This document shows, one piece after another, positions 53,451 to 61,864 of a stretch of DNA of 64,000 nt. Source of the stretch: DAIDKA01 sp036521075 (GTDB lineage: Bacteria > Pseudomonadota > Gammaproteobacteria > Steroidobacterales > Steroidobacteraceae); NCBI GenBank assembly GCA_036521075.1, contig DATDIL010000098.1, positions 1 through 64,000 of the forward strand, in the 5' to 3' direction. The position numbers and the translations under genes were made by a program. Below the pieces are notes generated by a model, which made no database searches, was not told the origin of the DNA, and saw only the letters and a program-made list of their open reading frames with translations. The number at the start of each line of letters is the position of its first letter. Positions within the stretch are counted from its first letter, which is position 1.

Positions 53451-54405
53451 CGCGCGAAGCCGTCCGCTGCAATTCCAGCGCCGCCAGGCCCGCCAGCGCC
53501 AGTGCCGAAAAGCCTGGCGGGGCCGGAATCGGCGGACCGTTCAAGAGATTCTGGGTCCAGTTGCGCCACCCGCCCATGCCCCGCGAGACGCCATAGACAT
53601 GAAACCCGGCACCCACAAAGCCCAAGAGTGCCGTGAGCCGCAGCCACCCGCGGCTTTTGCGTCGTTCGGCAGGTCGGCCACTCACCGCGCTTGCGGCAAG
53701 CGCGACGGCTGCGATCGGCGGCAGTCCCACCGGCAACCACATCGCCGGGTTGTGATAGGCGCCGCGCAGGTGCAACAGAGCAGCCTCTGCGGCGGATCCC
53801 AGCAGCCCCACACTCGTGAGGGCCGCCAGCGCGCGACCCGCCGGAAGGCCCAAGACCGTCGCTGAAGCGCCGGGCATACTCCCGCGGACGCGCTCGGCCG
53901 CGAAGCCGAGCAGTCCCGACAGACCCAAGGCGGCAGGTGCGCCTGCCGGTGCGGCATAAAAAAGATTCTGCCAGGATACCGCCCCGGGCCGTTTGGCGAT
54001 GTTGTACAGGTGGAAGGCCGTGCCCACGAGTCCCGCGACTACGGCCAATCCATACGCGCCATTGCGAAGGCCATGGACGCGAGCCGTGGAATCTGCCGAA
54101 CCGTGGGCGCTGGCCGCGATGCTCAAGCCCGCACTCAGCAGCGGTATGAACATGCTCTTGTTGTGAAACGAGCCGCGGTAATGCTCCACCGCGCTGTCGG
54201 ACAGTACGCACGCGGCAAGCGCGCCCGCTGCACGATTCAAGCGCCGAGCCGCATCCACCGTGGCCGCGGCGCCGCAGCTTGGTCTCGACACTCTGCGCGC
54301 GCGCCGCCGCTCCCGCCGCTGCCGGGCCGCCGTGAACCCCAACAGCCCGAGCCCCACGGCGCCGAACGCGGTTAGCAGCACCGCAGTTGGGGCGGTCGCA
54401 CTCAC
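53443..54405 (-). CDS. Membrane protein with internal duplication and repeated histidines
   Basis: A 320-residue polytopic membrane protein that I do not recognise. It consists of two similar halves. The first has HYRGSFHNKSMFIPL (75-89) and GTAFHLYNIAKR (128-139) followed by WQNLFYAAP. The second has HLRGAYHNPAMWLPV (212-226) and GAGFHVYGVSRG (266-277) followed by WTQNLLNGPP. Each half keeps H-x-R-G-x-x-H-N, an M-x-x-P and a G-x-x-F-H, in or near TM helices. It lies inside the GMC operon, overlapping the small subunit by eight bases. It might be a membrane anchor or cofactor-binding electron acceptor; this is inferred from context. Confidence 0.8.
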   Translation of the reverse strand: MSATAPTAVLLTAFGAVGLGLLGFTAARQRRERRRARRVSRPSCGAAATVDAARRLNRAAGALAACVLSDSAVEHYRGSFHNKSMFIPLLSAGLSIAASAHGSADSTARVHGLRNGAYGLAVVAGLVGTAFHLYNIAKRPGAVSWQNLFYAAPAGAPAALGLSGLLGFAAERVRGSMPGASATVLGLPAGRALAALTSVGLLGSAAEAALLHLRGAYHNPAMWLPVGLPPIAAVALAASAVSGRPAERRKSRGWLRLTALLGFVGAGFHVYGVSRGMGGWRNWTQNLLNGPPIPAPPGFSALALAGLAALELQRTASRDD

Positions 54406-55505
54406 AGCTGGTAGCGCTCGGCATCGTGCTCTTTGAATTCCAGGCCTAACCCAGGCCGCGACAGATCCGGGCGGATGAGGCCATTCTTCGGCACGGGGGC
54501 GCCATCGAACAGCAGTTGTTCGATGCGTACGTGATCATGAAACCACTCCAAATGCCGGCAGCGCGGCGCGGCGCAGCCGGCATGAAGATGCAGCGACGGG
54601 GCGCAATGGCCGGACAGGTCGATGTGATGCGCCTCGCAAAGCGAGGCCACCTGAAGCCATCCGGTGATGCCACCACAGCGGGTCGCATCGGCTTGCTGCA
54701 CATCGATCGCGCCCGCGCTCAACATGCGGCGGAAATAATCGCTGGTATAGCCATACTCGCCCGCGGCGATTTCCATGGCGGCAGGTGCCAGTCTGCGCAG
54801 GAGACTCAACCCCTGCAGATCATCCGAAGATACCGGTTCCTCGAACCAGAGCACCTGATTTTGCGCAAATGCGTGCGCGAGCTGCAGGGCGTCTTTGACC
54901 GAGTAGGCCCCGTTCGCATCCACGAACAGGCCGTGACCGCCTATCGCACGTCGCGCGACGTCCACGCGGTGCGGATCGCGCTGCGGCTCGGATCCGACTT
55001 TCATCTTGACCCAGCGGCAGCCTTCCCGCTCGATCCAGCCTTCAAGTTGCTGGTGCAATTGCCCGTCGGTGTAGTTGGTGAATCCCCCGCTGCCATAAAT
55101 GGGCACCGCCTCGCGCAACTGCCCCAGCACCTGCGCCAAAGGCCGCTCGAGTAACTTGGCCTTGAGGTCCCACAAGGCGACATCGACGGCCGAGATGGCG
55201 CTTGCCGCAAGTCCTTCGCGGCCCAGATTGCGCACCACCCTTTGCATGGCATGCCAGCAGCCCGGGATATCAAAGACCTCCCGATGGTCGATGGCGCGCG
55301 CGAGTGCGCCTTGAATGAGCCCGACGATGCACGCATCAGAATAGGTGTACCCCAGCCCGAGCGTTCCGCCCGCTTGCACCTGCGCAATCACCAAGACGGT
55401 GGCATCCCATTGAAAGGTCCCGTCCGCTTCTGGGGCGTCGGTTGGGATGCGATAGGCCCGCGCTCGCACGAGTTCGATCTGGGCTTCGGCCTGGGTCATT
55501 TTCAA
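54402..55505 (-). CDS. Enolase-superfamily (mandelate racemase/muconate lactonising) enzyme
   Basis: Predicted acid-sugar dehydratase or racemase. The 367-residue protein has the KxK base motif in RWVKMKVGSEPQRD, metal ligands in FVDANGAYS, VLWFEEPV and IAAGEYGYT, the RCGGITGW block and a histidine at the end of the barrel in SGHCAPSLHLHAG. This set agrees with the mandelate racemase subgroup acting on aldonates. Its start overlaps the TPP enzyme stop (ATGA) and its stop the membrane protein start. The exact substrate is unknown. Confidence 0.9.
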   Translation of the reverse strand: MKMTQAEAQIELVRARAYRIPTDAPEADGTFQWDATVLVIAQVQAGGTLGLGYTYSDACIVGLIQGALARAIDHREVFDIPGCWHAMQRVVRNLGREGLAASAISAVDVALWDLKAKLLERPLAQVLGQLREAVPIYGSGGFTNYTDGQLHQQLEGWIEREGCRWVKMKVGSEPQRDPHRVDVARRAIGGHGLFVDANGAYSVKDALQLAHAFAQNQVLWFEEPVSSDDLQGLSLLRRLAPAAMEIAAGEYGYTSDYFRRMLSAGAIDVQQADATRCGGITGWLQVASLCEAHHIDLSGHCAPSLHLHAGCAAPRCRHLEWFHDHVRIEQLLFDGAPVPKNGLIRPDLSRPGLGLEFKEHDAERYQL

Positions 55506-57304
55506 TTCTTCGTCGAGTGCCTGTGACCCGGTAGCAAGGTGCTGAGCAACTCTTTGGCAGTTCCGGTAATGGTGCTGCCTTCATTGGGGTCACCGTGCAG
55601 CAACGTGGAAGCAAAGTGCTTGGCCTGCGTCAGGGTGATATGGGGGGGCAGGGGCGGAACATTCGGGTCGGTACGTACTTCCAAGACCACCGGGCGATCC
55701 GCCGCGAGCGCTTCATCCCATGCCGCGCCCAGCCGCCGCGGATCATCGACGTAGATGCCCTTCAGACCGATGAGTTGGGCGAACTTGTGATATGGCACGT
55801 CGGGCAGGTCCTGCGAGGCGCTGAATTTCGGATCCCCCTCCTGCACACGCTGCTCCCAGGTCACCTGGTTCAGGTCCTGATTGTTGAACACGCACACTGT
55901 CCAGCGCGGGCTTTGCCACTCGCGCCAATATTTCGCGACCGTGATGAGCTCGGCCATGTTGTTCATCTGCATTGCCCCATCGCCCACCAAGGCAATTACG
56001 GGACGATCCGGTTGCGCGTACTTTGCCGCGATCGCATAAGGGACCGCCGCGCCCATGGATGCGAGGCCGCCGGAGAGCGAGCACATCATCCCGCGCCGTA
56101 TTTTCAGATCGCGGGCATACCAGTTTGCGCAGGATCCGGAATCACTCGTGATGATCACCCGATCCGGCAGGCGCTTGGAGAGTTCCCACGCCACGCGTTG
56201 CGGGTTGATGGGATTCGCCGAGGTCATGGCCCGCTCCTCGAGCACCCGCCACCAGTCGGCCATGTTTTTCTGGATACGCTCGCGCCAACTGCGATCGGCG
56301 TTTCGATCCAGCAACGGTAGGAGCGCGCGCAAGGTCTCGGCGCTGTCTCCGACCAGGTTCACTTCCATCGGGTACCGCAGGCTCAGCATGCCCGGGTCGA
56401 TATCGATCTGTACGCCGCGGGCCGTGCCCTCCTGGGGCAGAAACTCGGAGTACGGGAAGCCGGATCCCACCATAAGCAGCGTGTCGCATTCATTCATCAT
56501 GTCCCAACTGGGTTTCGTGCCCAAAAGGCCAATCGAGCCGGTGACCCATGGCAAATCATCGGGGAGTGCCGCCTTGCCGAGCAGCGCTTTCGCCGCGCCC
56601 GCGCCCAGGGCATCTGCGACCGCAATCACCTCGTCGGTGGCATGAAGGGCCCCCGCGCCAACCAACAGCGCCACTTTTTTCCCCGCATTCAGCACCGCCG
56701 CGGCGCGTTTCAGATCCTCCTCATAAGGCACAACCTTGGGTGCGGTATAGCCAATACCGGAATGCAGCGTACCGTGCTTGCGTGGGGGCGCCTCGTAGGC
56801 CTCGTCCTGGAGGTCATTCGGCAAGATGATCGCGGTGACGCGCCGCTCGGCGCGCGCAATCCGAATGGCGCGATCCACCAGGTGACGCACTTGAGGGGCC
56901 ACGCTGGCCTGCTCGACGAAGGCGCCGGCGACATCTTGGTATGCGCTCAGCAGGTCGACTTCCTGCTGGTAGTGGCCCCCCAATCCCGCACGCGCCTGCT
57001 GGCCGGCGATGGCGAGGAGCGGCATGTGATCGAGGCGCGCGTCGTACATCCCAGTCAAAAGATGCGTTGCGCCGGGACCTGAGGTGGCCATGCATACGCC
57101 CAGTTGGCCGCTGAACTTCGCATAGGCCGAGGCCATGAAGGCGGCCATCTCCTCGTGCCGGACCTGGACAAACTTGATCATGCCGTCGGCGCGGTTCATG
57201 GCCCCCAGGAGTCCATTGATCCCGTCACCCGGATATCCGAAGACGACCCGAATACCCCAGGCGTGCAGCCTTTCCCAGAAAAAATCACCGACGGTCGTTG
57301 TCAT
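55502..57304 (-). CDS. Thiamine pyrophosphate-requiring enzyme (pyruvate oxidase/acetolactate synthase-like)
   Basis: A 600-residue TPP-dependent enzyme. The activating glutamate is in QVRHEEMAAFMASAYAK (Glu51/52), and the TPP-Mg motif is ALVGDGAMQMNNMAEL with NNQDLNQVTWEQR after it. The opening TVGDFFWERLHAWGIRVVFG resembles the YdaP/PoxB-like group. The physiological reaction in that group is poorly defined; decarboxylation of a 2-keto acid is expected. I start at the ATG giving MTTTVGDFF; the frame opens twelve codons earlier. It is the first gene of the six-gene operon. Confidence 0.91.
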   Translation of the reverse strand: MTTTVGDFFWERLHAWGIRVVFGYPGDGINGLLGAMNRADGMIKFVQVRHEEMAAFMASAYAKFSGQLGVCMATSGPGATHLLTGMYDARLDHMPLLAIAGQQARAGLGGHYQQEVDLLSAYQDVAGAFVEQASVAPQVRHLVDRAIRIARAERRVTAIILPNDLQDEAYEAPPRKHGTLHSGIGYTAPKVVPYEEDLKRAAAVLNAGKKVALLVGAGALHATDEVIAVADALGAGAAKALLGKAALPDDLPWVTGSIGLLGTKPSWDMMNECDTLLMVGSGFPYSEFLPQEGTARGVQIDIDPGMLSLRYPMEVNLVGDSAETLRALLPLLDRNADRSWRERIQKNMADWWRVLEERAMTSANPINPQRVAWELSKRLPDRVIITSDSGSCANWYARDLKIRRGMMCSLSGGLASMGAAVPYAIAAKYAQPDRPVIALVGDGAMQMNNMAELITVAKYWREWQSPRWTVCVFNNQDLNQVTWEQRVQEGDPKFSASQDLPDVPYHKFAQLIGLKGIYVDDPRRLGAAWDEALAADRPVVLEVRTDPNVPPLPPHITLTQAKHFASTLLHGDPNEGSTITGTAKELLSTLLPGHRHSTKN

Positions 57305-57529
57305 TTCCCATGGCCTTGAGTTGCGACTGCGAACTGGCATGGAGAATGCTAAGAGAGTTTGCGCCGTCGCGCGGTCGGAAAATAGGCCGCCACCCTGTCA
57401 GTGCATCGGCGGCCCTGAGTCACTTGAACTTGACCTTTTAATGCATACCCGAAGCGGCGTGCTGCGGAACATCCGGTGCCTGTCGCAGTCCATACTCAAT
57501 CGATCGGCAACACTGAAGGAGTGCGCGAT

Positions 57530-58474
57530 ATGAACAATCAAGCCACGATGGGGGCGATCCGAATCCGCGAGTTTGGCGGCCCCGAAGTGCTGCACCTGGA
57601 GAGCGTTGAAATTCCCACTCCGGGCAAGGGGGAACTGCTCGTGAAAATTGCGGCAGCGGGCGTCAATCCAGTGGACTACAAGATTCGCAATGGAAACTAT
57701 CCCGCCGTGAAGCAGGATAAGCTGCCGTTCGTGCTCGGTCGGGAAGTCGCCGGCACAGTCGTTGAGTGCGGCCGCTCAGCTTCGCGCTTTGCCAATGGGG
57801 ACGCTGTGTTTGCGATGCCGGGCATCGGGCGGGGTGGTTACGCCGAATATGCGGTGGTAAAGGTGACCGAAGCGGCACCGAAGCCTGCATCGCTGGATGT
57901 GATCCAGGCCGGAGCCGTGCCGCTGGCGGCGCTGACGGCATGGCAGGGGTTGTTCAAGCACGGCAACCTGAAAGACGGGCAGCGACTGTTGATTCACGGC
58001 GGATCAGGCGGCGTCGCGCACTTCGCCATCCAGTTTGCGAAGACCAGGGGCGCGCATGTGATCACGACGGTTTCCGCACCGCATATCGACTTCGTGCGGC
58101 GTCTTGGTGCTGATGAGGTGATCGATTACAAGGCGCAGCGCTTCGAGGACGTCATCGACGAGGTCGATGTGGTGTTTGACCTCGTGGGCGGGGCGATACA
58201 GGAGCGATCCTGGCAGGTGCTGAAAAAAGGTGGCGTGCTGGTGTCGAGCTTGAATGAGCCATCCAAGGAGAAGGCAGCGGCTCGCGGGGCTCGGGGCTTG
58301 CGCTACACCGTCACGGAAAGCGGTGCGGACTTGGCCGCCATCGGTGAATTAATTGATGCAGGTAAGGTGAAACCGGTCGTGACACGAACGTATCCGCTCA
58401 AGGAAGCCGCCGCAGCGGAGCGGTTCCTCGAGCACGAGCACCCGGCGGGGAAGATTGTGCTCTCGGTACCCTAA
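57530..58474 (+). CDS. NADP-dependent quinone-oxidoreductase-like MDR enzyme
   Basis: A 314-residue zinc-independent medium-chain reductase: IREFGGPEVLHLESVEIPTPGKGELL, shown in part, then AAGVNPVDYKIRNGNYP, GREVAGTVVECG, the cofactor loop LLIHGGSGGVAHFAIQFAKTRG (in pieces) and the C-terminal YPLKEAAAAERFLEHEHPAGKIVL. The ATG has GAAGGA nine bases upstream. It is divergent from the TPP-enzyme operon with a 225-base gap. It resembles the exported MDR protein in the window but has no signal peptide. Confidence 0.9.
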   Translation: MNNQATMGAIRIREFGGPEVLHLESVEIPTPGKGELLVKIAAAGVNPVDYKIRNGNYPAVKQDKLPFVLGREVAGTVVECGRSASRFANGDAVFAMPGIGRGGYAEYAVVKVTEAAPKPASLDVIQAGAVPLAALTAWQGLFKHGNLKDGQRLLIHGGSGGVAHFAIQFAKTRGAHVITTVSAPHIDFVRRLGADEVIDYKAQRFEDVIDEVDVVFDLVGGAIQERSWQVLKKGGVLVSSLNEPSKEKAAARGARGLRYTVTESGADLAAIGELIDAGKVKPVVTRTYPLKEAAAAERFLEHEHPAGKIVLSVP

Positions 58475-58543
58475 AGCGGGCCGCCGCTTCGGATCGAGTT
58501 CTCGCGCTGGGCAGGCGGCTGCCTGCAGCTGACGCCAGCTGTT

Positions 58544-58557
58544 GCCATAATTATGGC
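58544..58557. promoter_or_regulatory. 14-base perfect palindrome, possible MarR operator
   Basis: GCCATAATTATGGC is a perfect palindrome in the AT-rich core of the control region, about 165 bases before the MarR start. MarR-family proteins bind palindromes of about this size. Whether it binds this regulator is inferred. Confidence 0.5.
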
Positions 58558-58572
58558 TTATAAATCAATCGA

Positions 58573-58594
58573 TTATAGAATATATCTTCTATAA
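58573..58594. promoter_or_regulatory. 8+8 inverted repeat, possible MarR operator
   Basis: Arms TTATAGAA and TTCTATAA are perfect complements around the six-base centre TATATC. The 22-base size and AT-rich centre are typical of MarR operators, and it overlaps several -10-like hexamers, so a bound repressor would block transcription. Confidence 0.55.
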
Positions 58595-58683
58595 CTTCTT
58601 AGCAACATCGAGGCGGGGACCAACCGGCAGATCATGGCCGGTGAATTGCTAACACTAGTGATCATAACATTGGTTAGTATGTC

Positions 58684-58700
58684 ACTGGCGATCCGCCAGT
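58684..58700 (+). other. Short GC-rich hairpin followed by TTTT, in the MarR leader
   Basis: ACTGGCG-ATC-CGCCAGT has a 7-base perfect stem, a three-base loop and then TTTT, ending 20 bases before the MarR ATG. It could act as an attenuator-like or RBS-masking element if the gene starts at 58721. The T run is short for a classical terminator. Confidence 0.4.
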
Positions 58701-58720
58701 TTTCACCTGTGAGCGATTGC

Positions 58721-59248
58721 ATGAACCGATTGCGGAGCTTTGGATTTTTGCTGCGCGACGTGAGCCGTCTATACGTGCGCCGCTTCGAGCAGCGGGCGGC
58801 CGCGCTCGGACTGACCCTTCCGCAATGTCGGGCACTGGTGTATTTGGCCCTGCACGAAGGACTCAGTCAGGCTCGACTGGCGCAGCTGACCGATGTGGAG
58901 CCGATGACGCTGGTGCGAATATTGGATCGCATGGCGTCCGACGGCTGGCTGGAGCGCCGCATTGATATGGCCGATCGCCGTGCCCGCTGCATCTACCTGA
59001 AAGCCAAGGCCAAGCCGGTCGTGGACGATATCTGGAAGCTCGCCGATCTGACGCGCGAGGAGGCATTCCGCGGCGTCCCTCACAAGCAAGCCAGCGTGCT
59101 GATCGGCTTGCTGGACCAGGTCCGCAATAATCTGGTGACGCTGGAGCCGTTGGCTCATGTGGCCTCCAGCGCGCTGCCGCCCAGCGCCCACCGTCGACGT
59201 CGCACGCGCGCTACGCGCTCGCGTGCGCGCTCCGCCGCGCAGCCATGA
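58721..59248 (+). CDS. MarR family transcriptional regulator
   Basis: Winged-helix repressor that probably controls the efflux genes behind it. The 175-residue form has FLLRDVSRLYVRRFEQRAAALG, then LTLPQCRALVYLALHEGLSQARLAQLTDVEP and LVRILDRMASDGWLERR with DRRARCIYL in the wing. The C-terminal tail is Arg-rich. I start at the ATG at 58721, because the in-frame ATG at 58634 would place the hairpin and an unlike hydrophobic leader inside the protein. Its stop overlaps emrA (ATGA). Confidence 0.9.
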   Translation: MNRLRSFGFLLRDVSRLYVRRFEQRAAALGLTLPQCRALVYLALHEGLSQARLAQLTDVEPMTLVRILDRMASDGWLERRIDMADRRARCIYLKAKAKPVVDDIWKLADLTREEAFRGVPHKQASVLIGLLDQVRNNLVTLEPLAHVASSALPPSAHRRRRTRATRSRARSAAQP

Positions 59249-60333
59249 ACACCGAGACGCCCCTGACGAAAACACGTTTGCAGCGCATGCGGCAGCCACT
59301 GATGTTGCTCGGTCTCGTGGTCGTGCTCGCGGGGGGCGCGTATTTCTATCTCAGCAGCGGCCGCTATGAAAGCACGGACGATGCCTATACCCAGGCGGCG
59401 ACCGTATCGATCAGCGCCAATGTGGCGGGCCGTGTCCGCGAGGTCGACGTGCACGACAACGAGGTGGTGCGGGGCGGTGCGGTGCTGTTCCGGCTGGACG
59501 ATGCACCGTTTCGCATTGCCGTGGCGGACGCCGCGGCGCACCTGGCAGCGACTCGGTTACAGATTGCCTCGCTGAAGTCGGCCTATCGGCAACGGCAGGT
59601 CGAGCTGCGCACCGCGCGAGATACGCAGATCTACGCGCAACAGCAATATGATCGCCAGGCGCGCCTGCTGGCAGCCGGCATTGCCTCGCGCACGCAGTTC
59701 GATCAGGCCGCGCACGGGCTCGACGACGCGCGACAGCAGGTGGCCAATGTCCAGCAGCAGATCGGTGTCGCGCTCGCGAACCTGGACGGCGACCCGGATA
59801 TTGCACCGGAGCGACATCCACTGGTCGCCCAAGCGCAGGCCGCACTCGATCGTGCGCGCCTGAATCTGTCCTACACCGTCATTGCGGCCCCGAGCGGCGG
59901 TGTCGTCACCAAGGTAGAGCAGCTGCAGGCAGGAGACTACATCGCGGCCTCGGCGCCGGTGTTTGCCTTGGTGTCCACGCAAGACATCTGGATCGAGGCG
60001 AACTTCAAGGAGGTCCAATTGGCCCGCATGCATGCCGGGCAGCGGGCCAGCGTCGTGATCGACCGTTATCCGGGACGACGCTTTACAGCGGTGGTGACGA
60101 GCATCAGTCCCGGCACGGGCTCGCAATTTTCGTTGCTGCCGCCGGAGAATGCGACGGGCAATTGGGTGAAAGTCGTGCAACGCGTCCCAGTACGCCTGCA
60201 GTTGACCAATCTTGGGGCTGCATTTCCCCTGCAAGCAGGCTTAAGTGCCGACGTCACCGTCGACACCCGCGGCAGCGATCGGGAGTCGCTGGCGATGAGG
60301 GCAGCTGGCGCGACCGAGGTCGCGACGCGGTGA
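59245..60333 (+). CDS. emrA: EmrA-like HlyD-family periplasmic adaptor
   Basis: Membrane-fusion protein that pairs with a DHA2-type exporter. One N-terminal TM helix (LMLLGLVVVLAGGAYFYL) is followed by the EmrA block RYESTDDAYTQAATVSIS and NVAGRVREVDVHDNEVVRGG. A long helical hairpin follows, then LSYTVIAAPSGGVVTKVEQL and QDIWIEANFKEVQLARM. 362 residues. Overlaps with marR and emrB by four bases mean the operon is translated as a unit. Confidence 0.93.
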   Translation: MNTETPLTKTRLQRMRQPLMLLGLVVVLAGGAYFYLSSGRYESTDDAYTQAATVSISANVAGRVREVDVHDNEVVRGGAVLFRLDDAPFRIAVADAAAHLAATRLQIASLKSAYRQRQVELRTARDTQIYAQQQYDRQARLLAAGIASRTQFDQAAHGLDDARQQVANVQQQIGVALANLDGDPDIAPERHPLVAQAQAALDRARLNLSYTVIAAPSGGVVTKVEQLQAGDYIAASAPVFALVSTQDIWIEANFKEVQLARMHAGQRASVVIDRYPGRRFTAVVTSISPGTGSQFSLLPPENATGNWVKVVQRVPVRLQLTNLGAAFPLQAGLSADVTVDTRGSDRESLAMRAAGATEVATR

Positions 60334-61862
60334 ACGACGCGGCCGAATTCGCTGCGGGAATCGATCGGCGGCGGCGTTTGGTCATTACGGCCTCGATCAT
60401 GCTGGCGTCGATCATGCAGTCCATCGACAACACGATCGCCAATGTGGCGCTGCCGCGCATTCAAGGATCACTCTCCGCCACCCAGGATCAGATGGCGTGG
60501 GTGCTCACTTCGTACATCATTGCCGCCGCAATCATGACGCCGTTGAGCGGCTGGCTTGCCGGTCAATTGGGCCGCAAGCGGATCCTGTTGTATTCCATCG
60601 TCGGATTCACCGTTGCGTCCATGCTGTGCGGCCTTGCGCAGTCCTTGCCACAAATCGTGACGGCACGGCTGCTGCAGGGTCTGTGCGGAGCGGCGTTGGT
60701 GCCCATGTCGCAGGCGGTGCTGCTCGACATCAACCCGCCCGCGCACCACGCTCGCGCCATGGCCATATGGGTAATGGCCGTCACGATCGGCCCCATAGTC
60801 GGGCCGGCGTTGGGCGGTTGGCTGACGGAGAACTACAACTGGCGTTGGGTGTTCTACATCAATGTGCCCTTTGGGATCCTCGCGTTCCTCGGTGTGGTCA
60901 GTGCCATGTCCGAGACGCAGATTCGTCGTTCGCGATTCGACTTCTTCGGCTTCACGGCCTTGAGCATCGGGATCGGGGCCCTGCAGCTCATGCTCGATCG
61001 CGGGCAATTGCGGGACTGGTTCAGTGCAACCGAGATCTGGATCGAGGCCACCATCGCCGGTACGGCCTTGTACCTGTTCATCGTGCACATGCTCACGACG
61101 GTGAAGCCTCCGTTCGTGAGCCCTTCACTGTTCAAGGACCGCAACTTCCTGACCGGCAATGTGTTCATTTTCATCGTCGGTGCCGTGCTGTTTGCGACAC
61201 TTGCGCTGCTTCCGCCATTGCTGCAAGACTTACTCAATTATCCGGTCCTGACCACCGGACTCGTAACGGCTCCGCGGGGGCTCGGTACCTTCTGCTCCAT
61301 GTTCATCGTCGGGCGGATCATGGGCAAGATCGATACGCGGTTGGTCATCGCGGCCGGTTTTGCGTTGACCGGATTCTCCTCCTGGCAAATGAGCGGTTTC
61401 GATTTGCAGATGGGTCCGGCCCTCGTCATCTGGTCCGGTCTGGCGCAGGGCCTGGGCACCGGTTTTGTCTATGTCCCGCTTGCCGCCGTGACGTTTGCGA
61501 CGCTCTCGCCCATGCTGCGCAATGAAGGCACGGCAATATTCAGCCTGACGCGAAACCTGGGTAGCAGCATTGGCATCTCCATTGTCGAGACGCTTCTGAC
61601 ACGCAATACCCAAAGCATGCATTCGACGCTTGCGGAGCATGTCACCGCCTTCAGCCCGGTCCTGCGGGCCCGATTGCCGGGCGGATTGCCAACCTTGCAA
61701 ACACTCGCGGGACTCAACGCTGCTGTAACCCAGCAGGCGGCGATGATCGCCTACAACAACGATTTCAAATTGATGACGGTGTTGAGCCTGGCGTCGATTC
61801 CGCTCGTGTTCTTGCTGCGCAAGGGCAGGGCGCCCAGCGTCGAAGCAGTGGCGGTCGAGTAG
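60330..61862 (+). CDS. emrB: EmrB/QacA-type DHA2 MFS transporter
   Basis: Proton-driven drug exporter with 14 predicted TM helices and 510 residues. Visible DHA2 signatures are SIDNTIANVALPRIQGSL in TM1, WVLTSYIIAAAIMTPLSGWL, the MFS motif GQLGRKRILLYSI between TM2 and TM3, and GPIVGPALGGWLTENYNWRW (in pieces) in TM5. The start is the GTG overlapping the emrA stop. With EmrA and the outer-membrane lipoprotein next to it, it forms a complete tripartite pump. Confidence 0.93.
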   Translation: MNDAAEFAAGIDRRRRLVITASIMLASIMQSIDNTIANVALPRIQGSLSATQDQMAWVLTSYIIAAAIMTPLSGWLAGQLGRKRILLYSIVGFTVASMLCGLAQSLPQIVTARLLQGLCGAALVPMSQAVLLDINPPAHHARAMAIWVMAVTIGPIVGPALGGWLTENYNWRWVFYINVPFGILAFLGVVSAMSETQIRRSRFDFFGFTALSIGIGALQLMLDRGQLRDWFSATEIWIEATIAGTALYLFIVHMLTTVKPPFVSPSLFKDRNFLTGNVFIFIVGAVLFATLALLPPLLQDLLNYPVLTTGLVTAPRGLGTFCSMFIVGRIMGKIDTRLVIAAGFALTGFSSWQMSGFDLQMGPALVIWSGLAQGLGTGFVYVPLAAVTFATLSPMLRNEGTAIFSLTRNLGSSIGISIVETLLTRNTQSMHSTLAEHVTAFSPVLRARLPGGLPTLQTLAGLNAAVTQQAAMIAYNNDFKLMTVLSLASIPLVFLLRKGRAPSVEAVAVE

Positions 61863-61864
61863 CC

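Larger units (their letters stand above)
58475..58720. promoter_or_regulatory. Control region of the MarR-emrAB-NodT operon
   Basis: A 246-base non-coding stretch between the MDR gene and the MarR regulator. Its centre (about 58541-58610) is AT-rich and holds two separate palindromes, listed individually. Nearer the gene are the palindromes ACTAGT and TGATCA and a GC-rich hairpin. The overall design is that of an autoregulated MarR promoter; exact -35/-10 boxes cannot be fixed because several TATA-like hexamers overlap. Confidence 0.55.

Noticed and set aside
53447..54424. Alternative minus-strand frame of similar length overlapping the duplicated membrane protein
   Set aside because: The other frame has TM helices, internal repeats and proper overlaps with both neighbours, and this one is Arg/Gly-rich without pattern.
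58634..58720. Upstream start of the MarR gene giving 29 additional residues
   Set aside because: The extension is unlike MarR proteins and would include the hairpin and operator-like palindromes; the ATG at 58721 fits the family.
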